Below the pieces are notes generated by a model, which saw only the letters and a program-made list of their open reading frames with translations, made no database searches and was not told the origin of the DNA. The translations under genes were made by a program, and so were the position numbers. From Metaphire vulgaris (Eukaryota > Annelida > Clitellata > Crassiclitellata > Megascolecidae), in assembly GCA_018105865.1 (NCBI GenBank), contig CM030861.1:9344084-9408083 (forward strand): 64,000 bases of DNA. Reading direction: 5' to 3'. How positions within the stretch are numbered: the first letter of the stretch is position 1; every line of letters begins with the position of its first letter. This document shows, one piece after another, positions 1 to 18,304 of the stretch.

Positions 1-369
1 TGACCAAAAGCTACATGAATCGAAAATATGCCGATAGAGAAATTGTCCAAGGAAACTTAATTCTCAAAAAATTACAAAAATTCCTGGAAGTAAAGTAAAG
101 TAATCACTGGCCAAAGAGCTGAAATACATGCAAGACAATCCACACCAAATCAAATGCTAATTTCAAAACTGACGGCAAACTCAAAAGCTGGAAGCTAGTT
201 AGTGATAGAAATGGGTCGTGGGAACTACGTGGCATGCCAAAATCAGTCGCAAACAGAACGGGAGATGAATACTGACTGGTATTCGTAACCCATGCTTGCA
301 TTTCATCCATTTCCATCAATTAATTACTTCAATACCACAACACCATGCAAATAACAGGAGCCCACTTAC
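1..369. other. Left-edge intron of the EML6-like gene
   Basis: No exon is recognisable here on either strand. The next expected WD40 segment, following the donor of the exon that ends at 370 on the minus strand, is not found, so this is most likely intron and the gene continues beyond the window. Confidence 0.5.
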
Positions 370-3075
<2,706 letters not shown>

Positions 3076-3354
3076 ATCTATGATTTTAAGAATTTATTTT
3101 TAAACAAAATTTTAGTTTTTAGGCTTTAAACCACTCTGTAGTGTTTCTGCATGTGTGTTCTGTCGTTTGCAGAGTAAGAAAACTTTTAAAAACCTTTGAA
3201 GATTAGTTTCCCATTTTTCGTCTTAAAAAGCTAACATTTTAAAACATTATTTGATTGATTGGACTTTTCAAGCTTCAAAATGTAATAATCTAAAATTAAA
3301 AAGATTTCCAGGTTTAAAACATTAGATTTCCAAAATAATGACCTGATCTTCATT

Positions 3355-3560
3355 TAGCAGCACAAGAGGCCACAAGTGCAAATTGTTTAAGCAGAGGGTT
3401 GGTCCAAGAAAGAAAAACTTTTTTAGTGCACAAATGGAACAGTTTGGACAGGTGGAGAGTGACAGTTGACACTAGATAAACACACAGATGGTTACATCAG
3501 TGGTTTTCAGTTCACACAGGCTTACTTAGCCTCTAAACCACAAAATCACATTATCCTCCG
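3355..3560 (+). mobile_element. LINE 3'-end fragment, RGH..LFKQ type
   Basis: A broken frame reads HKRGHKCKLFKQ then a WNS-like segment, typical of the C-terminus of non-LTR reverse transcriptase ORFs. The same block recurs at 20667-20910, followed in both by TTTTCA..CACACAGGCT.ACTTAGCCTC. Degenerate and non-coding now. Confidence 0.55.
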
Positions 3561-4193
3561 AGTCTCTCCCAATTTCGGCTGGGACCAATCAAGAATTTTT
3601 TCGAGGAGATATGGTGATTGTTTACGGAACCAATAGGCTTAGTTGACCGAGTTTGGGGATTGTCACTGTAGGGCCCACAAATTGAGACAATGTCAGTTTC
3701 AAATTTTGAGCTTTGGTTCAAATTTCCAGACTAAATGAGAACTTTTATTGAAGTCACCAACACCCCCATTAAAAATTTTCTCATGGGGCTTGCATGAATC
3801 ACACTAGTCTAATATAGAATAGAGGGAACCCTGATTCCTTTGCCCTACTCATGACTATAACAATGATAGCATAGCCCATGATGCAAATTGATACACAAAT
3901 CTTATGATCCAACAAAGTCACGTATAATTTTGGCATCAGCATTGCATCATCTCCAGTTCCTCTCTTACATGAATAAATTGCAATATAAACATTGAAAGTT
4001 CAATAATGAATGACTTTTCTTCAGTTGGATATAACCAAATCACTGTGCAGTCAAAATTACAATTCAATTTGTCTAATTTATTTAATAAAATTACATAAAA
4101 GTCAATAAAATTACATAAAACAGTCAATAAAATTACATAAAACAGTCAATAAAATTACATGAAACAGTGAAATTATAATACTGCACCCTGTAT

Positions 4194-4424
4194 CATTGGC
4201 ATAGCCACAGGGCAACCCCTCCCCCATTGGACCAGGTCCGGCCTTGAGATTTGTCCAAAACCTGTTTGTTGTTGGGGTGGCAGTACATTAGATCAAAGAA
4301 AATGCACCATATAGCAGATTCTAAAGCATTTGAGACAACGGCCTTTTTTGCTTGTCAAGATTTTTTGGGCCGAAGAAAGTCTAAGTGCCCCTCACCCCAT
4401 TCTGAAGTCCTGGCTATGCCACTG
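4194..4424. mobile_element. hAT-type non-autonomous element, CAGTGGCGTAGCC family
   Basis: Terminal inverted repeats CATTGGCATAGCCA and TGGCTATGCCACTG are flanked on both sides by the identical 8-mer CCCTGTAT, as expected of hAT target duplication. It carries the reverse form of the shared GACAAGC-AAAAAAGG motif at 4341-4359. Confidence 0.8.
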
Positions 4425-4738
4425 CCCTGTATTTATCAAAAGCTCATAAACCATCATACAGTATGTTTATCTGCAACCTTTGAAAATTTGTCCATGGCAA
4501 GTTTAAAATCAATTACTGTAAATTCTTAAATATTTATCACTGACACGTGTTAATAACTCCAGTGATACTGAGCAGATGTGACCAAACCACAGCAGTTAGA
4601 AAACCATCAATACAAGAGTACTGTCCATCAAAAGGCCTTCAAAACAAAGAAATCTGCTAAAAACAAACTTTTGACAACACAGTTTAAATTAAACACCAGA
4701 ACCAGACTTATATAAATTCATGACAGAGCAAATATTTT

Positions 4739-5683
4739 TCATTCTTTAACATGGTGCAAAACTGTGTTCAATATCTCGAGCCCATGCAGTTCACGAAGTC
4801 GTTCAAGATGTCTGAAACAAAGATATCACAAAAAATTTTTTGGGTTGAAGATCAGAATAATTTTATACTACATCAGAATCAAAGTAATATGCATTTGAAG
4901 GAGGAATTGAACAAAGCTAAACATTTATGAAATCAAAATTACATGTTTAACTCACTCACTTACTCACTCACCCACCCACCCACTCACTCATTCACTCACT
5001 CACTCAGGTCTGGTATCCGGTGAGAAGACTTAACTCTTTGTCAACATGCAGTAATTGCAGTGGGAGTTCTTGTGAGTGATTCTTCAGAAGAGGTGCTATA
5101 CAAATACTCTGTCAATTTACAGTACATTACATTACACTTAGCTGCATTACACCTCTACAATCCTTGGAAAAATTCCGGGTTGACAGTTAACACTGTAATA
5201 CCTGTTATAAATAATACTAATCGTGCCATTTCTAAAAAAAATAAAGAGCTATATAATCAACACATTACCACTCAATGAATCTATCATAAAAATTCTATTC
5301 TTAAAAATGTTTCCATATCAAAGGCACCATCTTTCAGATAAAATTTTACAATCTACCAGAACATCTTCTAATGCCATTGCAACCCTGAGGACAACATTAA
5401 TTATTTCGATCAGTTAATGTTCACTGTTTTCTCTAAGTCATTGCTTTTTTAATAGAAGCTACCGATTCTTAGCGAAACTTAAGACGCATCTTTTCAACAT
5501 TTCCTACTAAAGACTATTATTTCCTCCTTAAGTCTTGGTATAGCCCTGACTGATTTTTGGTTTTTGACCTGGACCAAACGATCTTTTCCTCAGCTACAGT
5601 CTGCTCTGCCGATGAGCACTGCGGTTTGTGGTCTGAAGTCCTGAACACCTGTGTGTTTGAAATGGACGATTAAATTAAATTAA

Positions 5684-5725
<42 letters not shown>

Positions 5726-5794
5726 TATTTTAAAGTGCTCTTGAGTCTTGACTATGGCCTTTGCCAGGCATATAGCGCTATATAAATTGTCGTT

Positions 5795-5875
<81 letters not shown>

Positions 5876-6322
5876 CACCTTTGATCCCCCTGACATAGCT
5901 TTGCAATCAGAATAGCGCAGTTGTGCTGCACGGTTGGCTTCATCTGATCACGTGCCAGAACAAGAAGATCCATGATTATATTTGTCTTGACAAAAGCCTT
6001 GCAGACTCTTGGAAGATCAGAGCAGTGACTCAAACAAAGAGCAGCATTTCCAACGATGGAGTCATCGTTGCTCTTCAACAGATCCATAATGGATTTCAAT
6101 CCTATAACATAAAAATCCAAAACCATCATAAAAACCTAATTGCAGTTTTTATTTCAGTTTTTTTTATTTCATACCTTGCAACCTAAATCATTTTTGAAAT
6201 GATATTTACACTTGTTTCTTTGTTATATCTTATACTTAATCTGATAAATAAGACATACATACAAGTCATACATACATCATACATACATACATCATACATA
6301 CATACATACATACATACATACA

Positions 6323-6356
<34 letters not shown>

Positions 6357-6627
6357 CATACCAACCTTTTGGATAGTCAACGATCTTGTTTTTGCTTCAT
6401 CACTACACTTTGTACATCCGGCCAGGCAGGCAACACTAGATTTAGGTGAGTTTAGTCCTTTAGTCTGTAAAACAAAAATCTGAAGAAATATACATACTGA
6501 CAAAGAGATGGGACAGCTCAAGCTACCTAGGCAATGTGATCATGTATGCATACAGTAAAATAATAATGATAATAATGATAATAATAATAATAACAATAAT
6601 AATGATGATGATGATAATAATAATATA

Positions 6628-6680
<53 letters not shown>

Positions 6681-9600
6681 TAATAACTGGAATTTAGGTA
6701 GTTTAACATGATTTCTCCTGTATTGAAAATCACTGTCACTCATACAACCATCTATTCCCACTTCTGTTTGTCTGCTGCAGCTGTTAGCTATGATTCTGCA
6801 AATAAACAAAGTTTTCAGTATACAATGTCAAACAACACACATGTTAAATTTTCAGTTCTTAGCAATTTGTTACAAATACAAATCAAACTAACATATAAAT
6901 GCCTAATCTAATATCTTATTGTACTTATTGTACTATTATACATATAGTTTAGACAATGAATAAAATAATGTTAAGAGTTTAGTCTTATACAGATGAACCT
7001 CCACACGTTTAATTAGCAATGATACTTCGATCCTACTTACTTTCATTATTAAGAATTGATAACAAAGGTGAATCAAAGAAAGTGAGTAAGAAGGTAATTT
7101 GTCACAGAAAAAGTCATTTCTTTATGCACAAGTGAAAAGAGTGAAAAGTTTCTTTTGAGAAGGTATATCACCAACAACAAGCCTCCATACATTAGGTGCA
7201 TCAAGCCATAAGTGTACACACAATGCAATATTGTTAGTTGTTTTTTGAAGCCAACACAAGAAATTTCGTGACGTGGCCATTTGTAAAGGGCTGCGCTAAG
7301 CAATGGAACTCATTTCCTTAATCTAAGTGCACTAGAATTTTATATCAAAATTCAGATCCAGACTCAAAACCCACTTTTCTGCCTTGCTTAAACACCACAG
7401 ACTGTCACCTAATCACCTGGCCCGATATCCTGGAATAGAACTTGTTTCTCACAACAGCATATTACGAAATGCCACTATATAAGTTACTAAATTGATAGCT
7501 GTATCGGATGCAATGTAACGTAAGAAACTAAACAGGCAAAAATTACATCTACCGTAAAGTACCTTAAGGATCTCCAGAGTTGCTGGGACGACCACGCCCT
7601 GACAGCTGGAAACAAAAGAAGCACCACCCTTTGAAAACAACCGGCTGATGAGAAGAAAGAGTCTTTGAAGTCCTTCCCTGTCCTCTCCTGGTCTTTTCTC
7701 GACTAGCATTCCACTGCACTGCAGGCACAGTTCAAGTCCAACCTCTGAGAACCCGTCTCCGGTCTTCTCCAGAGACAAATTCGCCAAAAAACCCAAAACT
7801 GCCGACAGCAGCTCTTCGGACCGTGGTTCGGCCGGAAGCGGAGCGAATTTTTTCTGCACAAAGACATTTGCTTCAGACATAAAGAAAAAAATTCATTATA
7901 GAATCAAAATAACACAAACTTATTCAGGTCAGGTCAGGTCAGGTTTTCGTCCTCCAACAGTGTCCAGCTATCCACTTCTCCATGACATCTCTCCAAAGTT
8001 CTCTGTCCTTTGCTATTTCCTTCAAGGTCATTCGGTGTCTTCCGACAGTTTTTCCATTGAGATTCAGTCCTGCCATTTTCAGATCCTCTTCCAATCCGTC
8101 CATCCATCGTCTTTTCGGTCTTCCTTTAGATCTTCTCCCCTCTGATTTGCAGTCGAAAATTCGTGTTGGGTTTCTTATTTCTTCCATTCTGAGTATGTGT
8201 CCGGTCCATTTAATTCTTCTCTTTCTCATATTTTCTTCTCTTTTTCACATTACATGAATGCATCAAAAGCTTAACAGTTGTATTTTTGGTGACATATATA
8301 TAATATATAAAACCAATGTTTAGTTAGACAATAATAAATAATACTGATTATAATAAAGTGGATAAGAAACCAGCACCATAGTGTCAAGCACAGAACCACA
8401 GATACATTTGAAATGGTGCTTTATACAGCAATCCTTCAAATACCAAGAAATTGGTTGCTACCATTAACACCATAAACTTCACAATGTCTCATTTATGGGT
8501 AGCACAAGCACAACAGCCATGCATAGTAATGAAATAGAGAGAATAATATAGAATGTCATAAACAATTATAAACTTAAAACACAAAGTTCTTTACGAAGTT
8601 CGTCAATTACCAGAACTTTTAGACAAAATCTCCACGTCTGCAATCGAGACGCAAACTTTCGTCGACTGTAAGCCTCAATGGCAAGATTGGTAAGTATGTA
8701 AAAAGAGGTAAGAGCTATGGTAACTGAATTGCACTCTTCGATCTACAAAGAAAACAAATAAAGATTCAACCAACAAGATAATCTCTTTTGAACCTAATTA
8801 CAAATTTAATTGCTTAAATTGAAATGAAATAGGCCTCCACATTTTCCAGCAATGGGTTGAACAGTGCTCCATATATAGAGGTCATCAATATTTCTGATCT
8901 AGCATATCTGTACAGACTTTCAGGTAATAAATGTAATGTAATGTAACAAATAGTCAAATAGTAAATTCACAAATAGTAATATAGTCAGTCTGGAAACATC
9001 TACAGAGATAAAAGACTAAAAGAAAATAACGAAACCATTCATTATTTTCTTCTTCTTCATGTGCCATGTATTGCTACGTCGGTGACCATGGACTTCCACT
9101 CTTCTCTGTTCCTGGCTTTTCCTATCAGTCCGATGTTGTCTCTAGTTCTTGTGGCTTCTCTTAGACTGTCTGTAGACTTTATTCTTTGTCTTCCTCTTGC
9201 TCTGTTCCCTCTATTTTTCCTCTTATGACCAGATTTTCCGATCATTAGTTTACCTGCCATAAAGTCTATGAACTGGAAATACACATTTATGATAGACTTT
9301 GCTGGCAGTACAGAAAAAAAAAATAAAATCATACCACATTTTCAATGCTCTTGATCAGCTCGTCGCCAGCTTCAGAACAGGTCTGAGTTCGAAATCTATT
9401 TCAAGCAAAAATTTAAACATCAGTAGTAAATTCAACAGAAGAATGATCCAATTCATTTAACCCCTTAACTGGGGATCCCGGATATATCCGTCCATTTTAC
9501 ATTGAGTTACAGTTAAATACATGGTTAAGGGGTTAAATTGCTGTATAAGTACTGGTAATTTAGTTGAAATGACACCTCACACGCTCTAAAGAAGAGCAAA

Positions 9601-10624
9601 ATATAACACTTTTGCCTCTGACACAAGCTAAATCCTCCAAAATAAGTTAAAAAGTCACAGATTTCAACAGCTTGAAGAAGTAAATCCTTGCATGCATTAA
9701 CCAACAACTGATAAAAAAGGTAACCCATTACCTAGAATATTCTGCCTATGTACACAGGCAGTATTTTAAAATCCAAGTCACCTGTGACCAGGTTTTGAAA
9801 AACAATTGTTTTTATAAATAAAACATAGATTTTAAGATTCTAGGCTTTTTATGTATTTTTAGGTTTTAATTTTTGGCATGTCAACATCAATAGACCACTC
9901 TCTATATCATTGTCACATATGTGTTTTGCTGTCTGCAGAGAGTAACAAACTGTTAAAGCACTAATTAATTCTTTTACATTCTTCGACTTAAAAACAAAAA
10001 ATCTAAAGACTAAAATTGAATTTTTAAAAAATCTAGGTTTAAAAATGAAAATGAAAAAACCTAGACTTTTAAAAATCACACACACACACACATATATTCA
10101 GTCATCACAATCATAAACCTCAAGATTTAAATCCCATATATGATCAGAAAACTTTACTAAATGTCAAACACTAATTATGTACATTCTAAATCAAATACAA
10201 GCAACCACTGTAAGCAAGAACTGTGACAGCTCTTTCAATGCAAATGAGAAGGCTAAGCAAAAGAGCATAAAACTGACTAAAATGTGACATTAAAATCTAC
10301 TTACTTCTTTTCAAGCACAAAGTTGTTAACAATAGCAAGGATGACTTGCTGACAGGAATTCATTGAAACGAGAAGGGATAACAAGCTGGATGACAGGCTG
10401 ACAGGATATGCAAAGAAAAGATATAAAGACCATGAAGATAATATACACATGATAATTAATCATACAAAGATAATATACATATGATAATTAATCATACAAA
10501 GATAATATACATATGATAATTAATCAAACAAAGATAATATGCACATGATAATTAATCAAACAAAGATAATATACACATGATAATTAATCAAACAAAGATA
10601 ATATATGCATGATACCAGTAATTA

Positions 10625-10715
<91 letters not shown>

Positions 10716-12624
10716 TAAGTGGCAATACTATGGGAAAGAAAAAAGTATAATTTTCGGTTCTCCACAAGGCTGCCCTTGTTACACTATGTAAAAAGAGTGT
10801 GCATGCAGGTTTTTGTGCATATTGATGCATATTTGAAGGTCGCTACCAGAAGCAACTCCTTACTGCTGACTGTTTAATTCCTCATTTGATTTGGGCGGCT
10901 GATGCTGAAGGGTTTGCCTCTCGGTTCTTTTTAATAATTTTCCACAAGCACAGCACATCAACAGCTGAAAGGAAGCATTCTCTTCTCTCCCACTACCACT
11001 TATTCTCCATTGGGATGGGAAGCTACTTCCTGACATTACTGGCGGTGGTGAGCTTGTTCTTGTTGATCGTATAGCAATTTTGGTGACTAGTGGGCAAACA
11101 GAACAACTACTTGCTGTGCCTAAAATTAGCAGAAGAACTGGCGAAGAACAATCATAAGCTTGCATTCATTCCCTGAATGACTGGAAACTGGAAGAACTGG
11201 TGCAGGGACTCGTGTTTGATACAACAGCAGCCAACACGGGTCTGCGTTTGGAATTGAAAAAGCAATCGGTAGAGAAATGGTGTGCATAGCATGCCATCAC
11301 CATGTGTTCGAGGTGATGTTGGCAGCCGTGTTTTCTGCAGCTCTTGGACCATCCTGTGGACCTGAGATCAAACTCTTTCAGAGGTTTTGCAAGATGTGGC
11401 CACGTATTAACCAGTCAGATTTTCAGATTCCTAATCCCGACAGTAACATGTTTAACGGTATAACATATAGACAGCGAACTGAAATTTTGTCATTCTACGC
11501 TTAAGCACTGAAAAATGTAAAGCTCCAAAGAAGACTACCGTGAGTTGGTTGAACTGAGCTATTTTTTCTAGGAGGTTCATTGGAGGGTCATCCCAGGTTT
11601 CGTGCACCAAAGTCATTGCACAGAAATGGCTCTATTCCCTGAAAATGTTTTTATTCAAATGTTAAAGCCGAAATAAGAATGGCTTATCAAACATTTCTGT
11701 CTTCGTTGCGCTCGCTTCTGGCATGAAGCTCTTCTTGCAGACCATTCAACGACTTCAAGATGTTGATCTTCTATCATTACCCAGTGTCAACCGTTAGAGT
11801 AGCTGCAATCAAGCATTCTCTCGCCACTTGTGGTATTTCTCTGAACATCTTATCACACTTGCCTTATTTGATGATAAAGTGAGCGACGAAAACAAGGCAG
11901 CAATGGCCAGCAACTTCTCCCGTCCATCAAACTCGAACAACTTCAGGAGCCCGGAAAATTATTCTTGAAGAATATGTTACCAGCAGATCTTTGAAGCTGT
12001 TCGACTTGCTTGACAAGGACGGACAGCAAAAACTCAGGCTCTCTTATCCAAGCCAGTTGCTTTGTGGACTGAAGACAGTATATTTCAGGAAATGAAACAA
12101 AGCGCGAAGCTTCTCAAAGAATGACTGTGAACGCGCTCATTCGGTCATATAACAATACCCTAAAAAAACGAGGATCAAAAACAATATCTGGTGAAGCTGG
12201 TCAGTTATTTCCAATTCCTACAAAGGCAGCTCTGTCATGCTCACTTACTCAAAAATAAATCCTTAAGACTTTGAAGCTAAGACTCTCTTACGTTTACCCT
12301 AAAGACGCTGGACTATTTGCTAATCCTACTTAATTTATTATACCTATTAAACTGATTGAAAGGCTGATATTGCATTTAATTATTTTGGATTTCAATCTGT
12401 TATAGGTAAGTTGAATGGTTTGCATTACACTAATACAGTGCGGCAGACAGTAATAAACTGCTCATTTTCTGATTATCGATACATACAACAAGAAGTTGCA
12501 ATTGGTAGCTACCTCTAAATATCGTCAGATCATCATAAAATTTTGCATATCTATTACTAGCATCAAGTGGAACATGTGCAGCCTTGTGGAGAAACAATGT
12601 TTTAATTTTTTTGTTTTTTGGCCC

Positions 12625-12700
<76 letters not shown>

Positions 12701-13763
12701 AAACAATCTAATCCAACTAATCTAATCCAACTAATCTACTCTAAGCACTAATCCTGCCAACCCATCAACCTCCAAAACCATGAATCTCAATTTCTGCCAA
12801 AGAAATTTGCCGAGCATCAGAAACTGCGGTTAAAAAACAGGGCCAAATTCTGATCGTTTAAGGTCAATCAAATATGAGGACAATTCCAGAAACATTAAAA
12901 CATTATAACAGAACCACGACCAACCTTACAGCGTCATATTTGGCCAGGACGCCTTGACGACCGATTTCTGTCTCCGAGACAACGTGCAGTAGCTGTATTA
13001 CTGCAGTGACGACCATGCGAACATGAGCTTTAATCAGACACTGACTGTTTGCATATCTATGAAGAAGATCGCTCAAATCGTTCTGTCCAATTACCTCAAC
13101 TCTGTTGCCGTCTGATTTAGTTTAAAACAGAAGAAACCCAAATTCCATTAAGGTAAATAATGGTAAAGGTAGGTCCCATACTCGAGTCCAAGTGTTGGGT
13201 TGAGGCACTTATCTCCGATCTAGGCAATCATCAATGCAGGTGGTATAACCACTAATCTGGGGAAGGTTGCCATTACTGTCCCCAGACCCATGTTTTATCT
13301 TGCAGGTTAACACTGCTCCTCATTTTTACCACCGCCCTCTAGAGTAAGGCTATACTAGAGTAGGGTTGAGTTGACCTTGGGGCTCCTGCAGGTATTGAAC
13401 CTGCGACCTTCTGCTCCACCGTCCAGTGTTGTTACCACTCTGCTAACTTCCCGCCCCCTACATTACATCTAAAGACTCGAAACACTTTACAGTTATCACC
13501 GACTAAAGAGCAAATAAACGAAGATGCACGTTACGGTAACAAGAACCCATTGTACACCAATTAATTATAAGACAACAGAGAATAATACCGTACTATGTCA
13601 CGAACTCTGACTCTCTCGCACTTTTCTTAAGTAATCTTAAGCCTCACCTATTCATCATCGGGTATATGTAATGTAATGTAACAAAATATTTATGTAGTAA
13701 TGTAAAGTGCTCTTGTCTTTGGCCATTTTTTCCATGCTTACTGTGCTATAGAAATCGTCTAGC

Positions 13764-13820
<57 letters not shown>

Positions 13821-15440
13821 AACAATAAAAATGTAAAGAAACACGTGAGAAACAGCTACATTACTATGAAGAATGTAATGTAAAGAAATACAAAATATGC
13901 CGATCAACAAACCGTTATCATCACAGGCAGATTTGAGCATTTCCAAATAAGCAGCACAAACATCAGCCTCTTGCTTCGAAAGCTGATCAGTTGCAACATC
14001 AAAACACCTTAAACAAAGACATAGCAACACAGCATGCATCTATGCAAAAATCTAAACCGGTCATTAGGACCATAGAAATTAATACTCACCGGAAGTAGTC
14101 AATCTAGGGCAGGGATGGGCAAACCATGGCCCGTGGGCACCATGGCCCCCATGGGCAGCAGAAATGCGCGATAAATTATTGTCAAAACCGCCAGCTAGCT
14201 AAAAGGGGGAATGCCATGCTGTAATGTAATGAAATGTAATGCCGTTTAAATATAAGCGGTCATCTTACATTACACTATTCAACTATTTAAAATTTCAGTA
14301 AAAACTTGTATTTTTTTCTTTTAAATTATAAAAAGTGCACAAAAACCACGTGAATACATTCATCTCTCCACTATTCAAGAGTCAATTTACAAATTCTGTA
14401 CGGTGACCTTCTGACCTCGGGAATCACAACTCTACTAGACAAAATATTCGTTGGAGACGTACTTTGCAATCACTGGGTGAACTTTCATCAAGCCAAGACC
14501 TCCGTTAAGTCGCAGTAAAGTCCTAGAGTTTACTGAAAACAAAAACAGGCAGACATACAGGTAGAAATACAGGAAATATGGGTAGAAATAATAAAAGTGG
14601 GGAGTGGGAATAATATCAGCTATAAGAAAAAAACAAGATAGAGACAAACTGGAATCATATAATCTGTTCTGCCACCTTAACTTCAGATGATGAAAGAAAA
14701 GGACCTGATGATGATGATGATGATGATGATGATGTTTATGATGTTTAAGATGATGATGATGATGATGATGATGATCGGGGTTACATAGCCAACAAAATTA
14801 TAACTACGATCATTACTGCAAAAATTGTCACCAATGCCAAGTCAACAATATAAATGACAAAAAAAAATTAAGTTACGTTGAAAATTTGTACGACAGTTCA
14901 AACAGTCTCATCACTAATCTTGCATACCGTCGTTCAGAAGGCTTTTCAAGATGCGCAATCCACCACTGTAGTACATGAGAGGCTGGCCATTGGCAATCAA
15001 GCTTCTTCAAGACTTCAACCAGTCCAGACGACTTTGTATCTCCGCCATTGAACAACTGTGTGGCAGCCTCCTCCTGAGATTCACTCTCAACCATGGCTGT
15101 TACCTGAGCAATATATGCTGTCAAAAACAATACAACATGTGATCAAACAAACACCCACAACCGTGAACATATACAGGGTGGTGCAAAAAGAAAACTGGAC
15201 TAGTCACATTTAGGTTTGCATTTAATATAGTCCTGTTTTTTGCACCACCCTGTATATAGTGTTATACTGTTGTGTACAAATAAATACAGAATTTATGTTA
15301 TTCAGAATTTGCTTACAGGGTGGCAAAACAATATGGTGTAAGTTTCCACCATAGTTTCCTATTTTGAGCATTATTATTACTGGTCATTATTATTACTGGT
15401 CATTATTATTACTGGTCATTATTATTACCATTATTATTAC

Positions 15441-15483
<43 letters not shown>

Positions 15484-17871
15484 TATTATTATTATTATTA
15501 TTATTGTCAACATCTCCAGGTCCAGGACTGTGTGCTCAAGGTGGCGGAATGGATGGCATCAACTCTTGCCTCAACCTGACAAGACGGAGCTGCTTTGAGC
15601 ACTCAAACCTTATCGAAACACCGTTCGAGATAAAATTATCCAACGAGCTTCGCCTCCTTGCTCATCGAGCCGGGCACCTCAGCGCCGTGACCCGCTTTTC
15701 TTCCAACTTAATCCGGGAAGTTCGCCGTTATATAAAATACCGCCGCTATTCATCTTGTCCGTGCTCTGGTATAAGACTGGATTATAAACAGTCTCCTTCT
15801 CGACTACCTGGGAAACCAGCTCAGTAGACTTCAGGCAGTCATCAATGCCTCGGCTCGGATTATTTTCGGCTTGAGGTGGCACGACCATGTTACACCTGTG
15901 CTTCCATTGGCTTCGGGTCCCGGAGCGTATAGTTTACAAGCGGTGTTGGTTAACTTACATCGGGACCCAGCCTGTCCCGATTAATATAAAATGCCGTCTC
16001 CAGCTGAGATCTATTATCCTCCTCCGCCAGGACTCCAAGTTTGGCGGCGTTCTATGACTCGCGGTAACCCACGTCTGTGGGAACGCTCCCTGATGCGCTG
16101 GCCGGGATTACTTCACCTGAAACGTTTGCTAAAGAGCTGAAAACGCATTTGTTCACCATATCGTACAGTTGACTGTTGACTGTACAGCGCTTTTTGGTTT
16201 TGGCGATGGCCATGTTATTGCTTCATTAAATCGTCGAATAATAATAATAATAATAATAATAATCTCATCTTTGAAGTTTTGATCAAAAGAAAACAATTAA
16301 AATTATTTTAGCATATTTATTTTAACTTCAGTCAAAAACCAGATAAATAAAAGTCCAGACTAATAAATCAAACTCGAAGAAGTTAAAAGAAAAGCAACAT
16401 TGAAATTACATCTGCTTCAATCAAGATCAAATTGCCCATTACCATTGATCATAGACTCCTTCTCTGGAGCCACGTTGATTGCTTCACGGTAGCTTTCGAT
16501 CGCTTTCTCATATTGCTTCAAGCCAAGATAAGCCTTTCCTTGCAGAATGAACGCTTTCAAGCATCTTTCATTCACCTACAAACCAAATTAACAAAGCGTA
16601 ATAAATAAAGGTTCAAGTCACTAATTAAAGCTTCTTCTTCTCCTTCCTCTCCTTCTCCTCCTTCTTCTCCTCCTCCTCCTTCTTCTCCTCCTCCTCCTTC
16701 TTCTTCTTCTCCTCCCCTCCTTCTTCTTCCTCTTCTCATTCTTATTCTTCTTCTTCTTCTTCCTCTTCTTATTCTTCTTATTCTTCTTCCTCCTTTTCTT
16801 CTTGTCTCTTCTTCATGTGCTATGTAATGCTATGTCAGCGACCATGGATTTCCACTCCGCTCTGTTTCAGGACGTTCTTTTCCAGTTCAATGTTTTCTTT
16901 CATTCCCGTTTCTTCTCTCAACTCTTTCCCCATTTTTTGCCCGATAATAATACTCCCCAGAGGCACTAGTGTCTTCAGCAGTTACCCAAAATTAACTCAC
17001 GTTTCACAGCCGTAACCTCAACTGAATTAACACTGGCATATGTCAGGATGCATCACCCTTTCAAAACGAGAAAAGGGTTAAGGGTCTATCAGTGCATTTT
17101 ATTCTCTGTTTTCCTCTTGCTCTTTTTTCTGTAATTATCAGATGCAATATAGTTTGAAGTTTATTTCCAATATTTCCAATATCAAACATAACATTTATAA
17201 CAAAACATGAAATTATATTTAAAAGAATAAAAGCTGATTTGGATAATAAAAATAATACATTTGATGGAAACAATGAATCAAGGATACCAAAAGGGAAACA
17301 TAATTCCCGCCAAGAGTTATTATTATTATTCAACGACTTGTGAAGCGCCGTAACATGGCCATCGGCCAAAACCAAAAGCGCTGTACAGTCAACAGTCAAC
17401 TATACTATATGGTGAACAAATGCGTTTTTAGCTCTTTAGATAAAAAAAGGAAAAAAACTTAAAGAGTTACCTAGTAAATTAATATTTTACATAGTAATTG
17501 ATTAAGTAATGCAAGTAATCAAAGCAAGAACTACACAGAGAGTAACATTCTACTGACCCTGAATGCCCAGGTACAATTCTCCAGAGCAGCTTCAAACTGG
17601 TTCAACCGAATATTTGCCTGAGCAAGGTTTGTATGGAGAATGTCCCAGTCCTTGATCTTCTCCGTAGCCTGAAAACAGATACACAAGATGGAAATTCATT
17701 TGGAAAATCATAGCCTTCATTCCACGAGCACAACCAACAAAATTATTCCATCATTGTAGCAATCAATCAAGAAACTACAACAAAATGCCGTTAACACAGA
17801 CCCAGAAAACACTGCCTCTTTATTATTATTATTTTTACTCATTGTTATTAATGTTATTATTGCTGTTATTG

Positions 17872-17907
<36 letters not shown>

Positions 17908-17949
17908 ATCATCATCATCATCAATCAATCATCATCAATCATCATCATC

Positions 17950-18026
<77 letters not shown>

Positions 18027-18268
18027 CAGTATAACTTCTATATAATGGACTCGGTATTAATGTATATTCGATTATAACATATCACAATATATGATCCTGA
18101 GTGAAGTAATGAAAGGTATTGGATATAACGTACTAAATTTTAGAAGACTCCACCTCATATGCCATAAAAAAGTTCTACTGTACTATTATTACTATTATTA
18201 TTATTATTATTATTATCATCATCATCATCATCATTATTATTATTATTATTATTATCATTATTATTACT

Positions 18269-18304
<36 letters not shown>

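Larger units (their letters stand above)
3076..4738. other. EML6-TTC12 intergenic region
   Basis: This AT-rich interval separates two genes on the same strand. It holds a decayed LINE end (3355-3560), a short tandem of AATAAAATTACATAAAACAGTC-like units around 4085-4165, and one hAT-type element (4194-4424). No coding exon is seen. Confidence 0.6.

Noticed and set aside
10436..10613. CRISPR-like regular repeat
   Set aside because: Units are contiguous without unique spacers, and the context is an animal intron.
14523..14532. Upstream TTTTCAG acceptor for TTC12 exon 7
   Set aside because: It adds ten bases and would give a stop after the preceding phase-2 exon; the CTCTAG acceptor keeps the frame.
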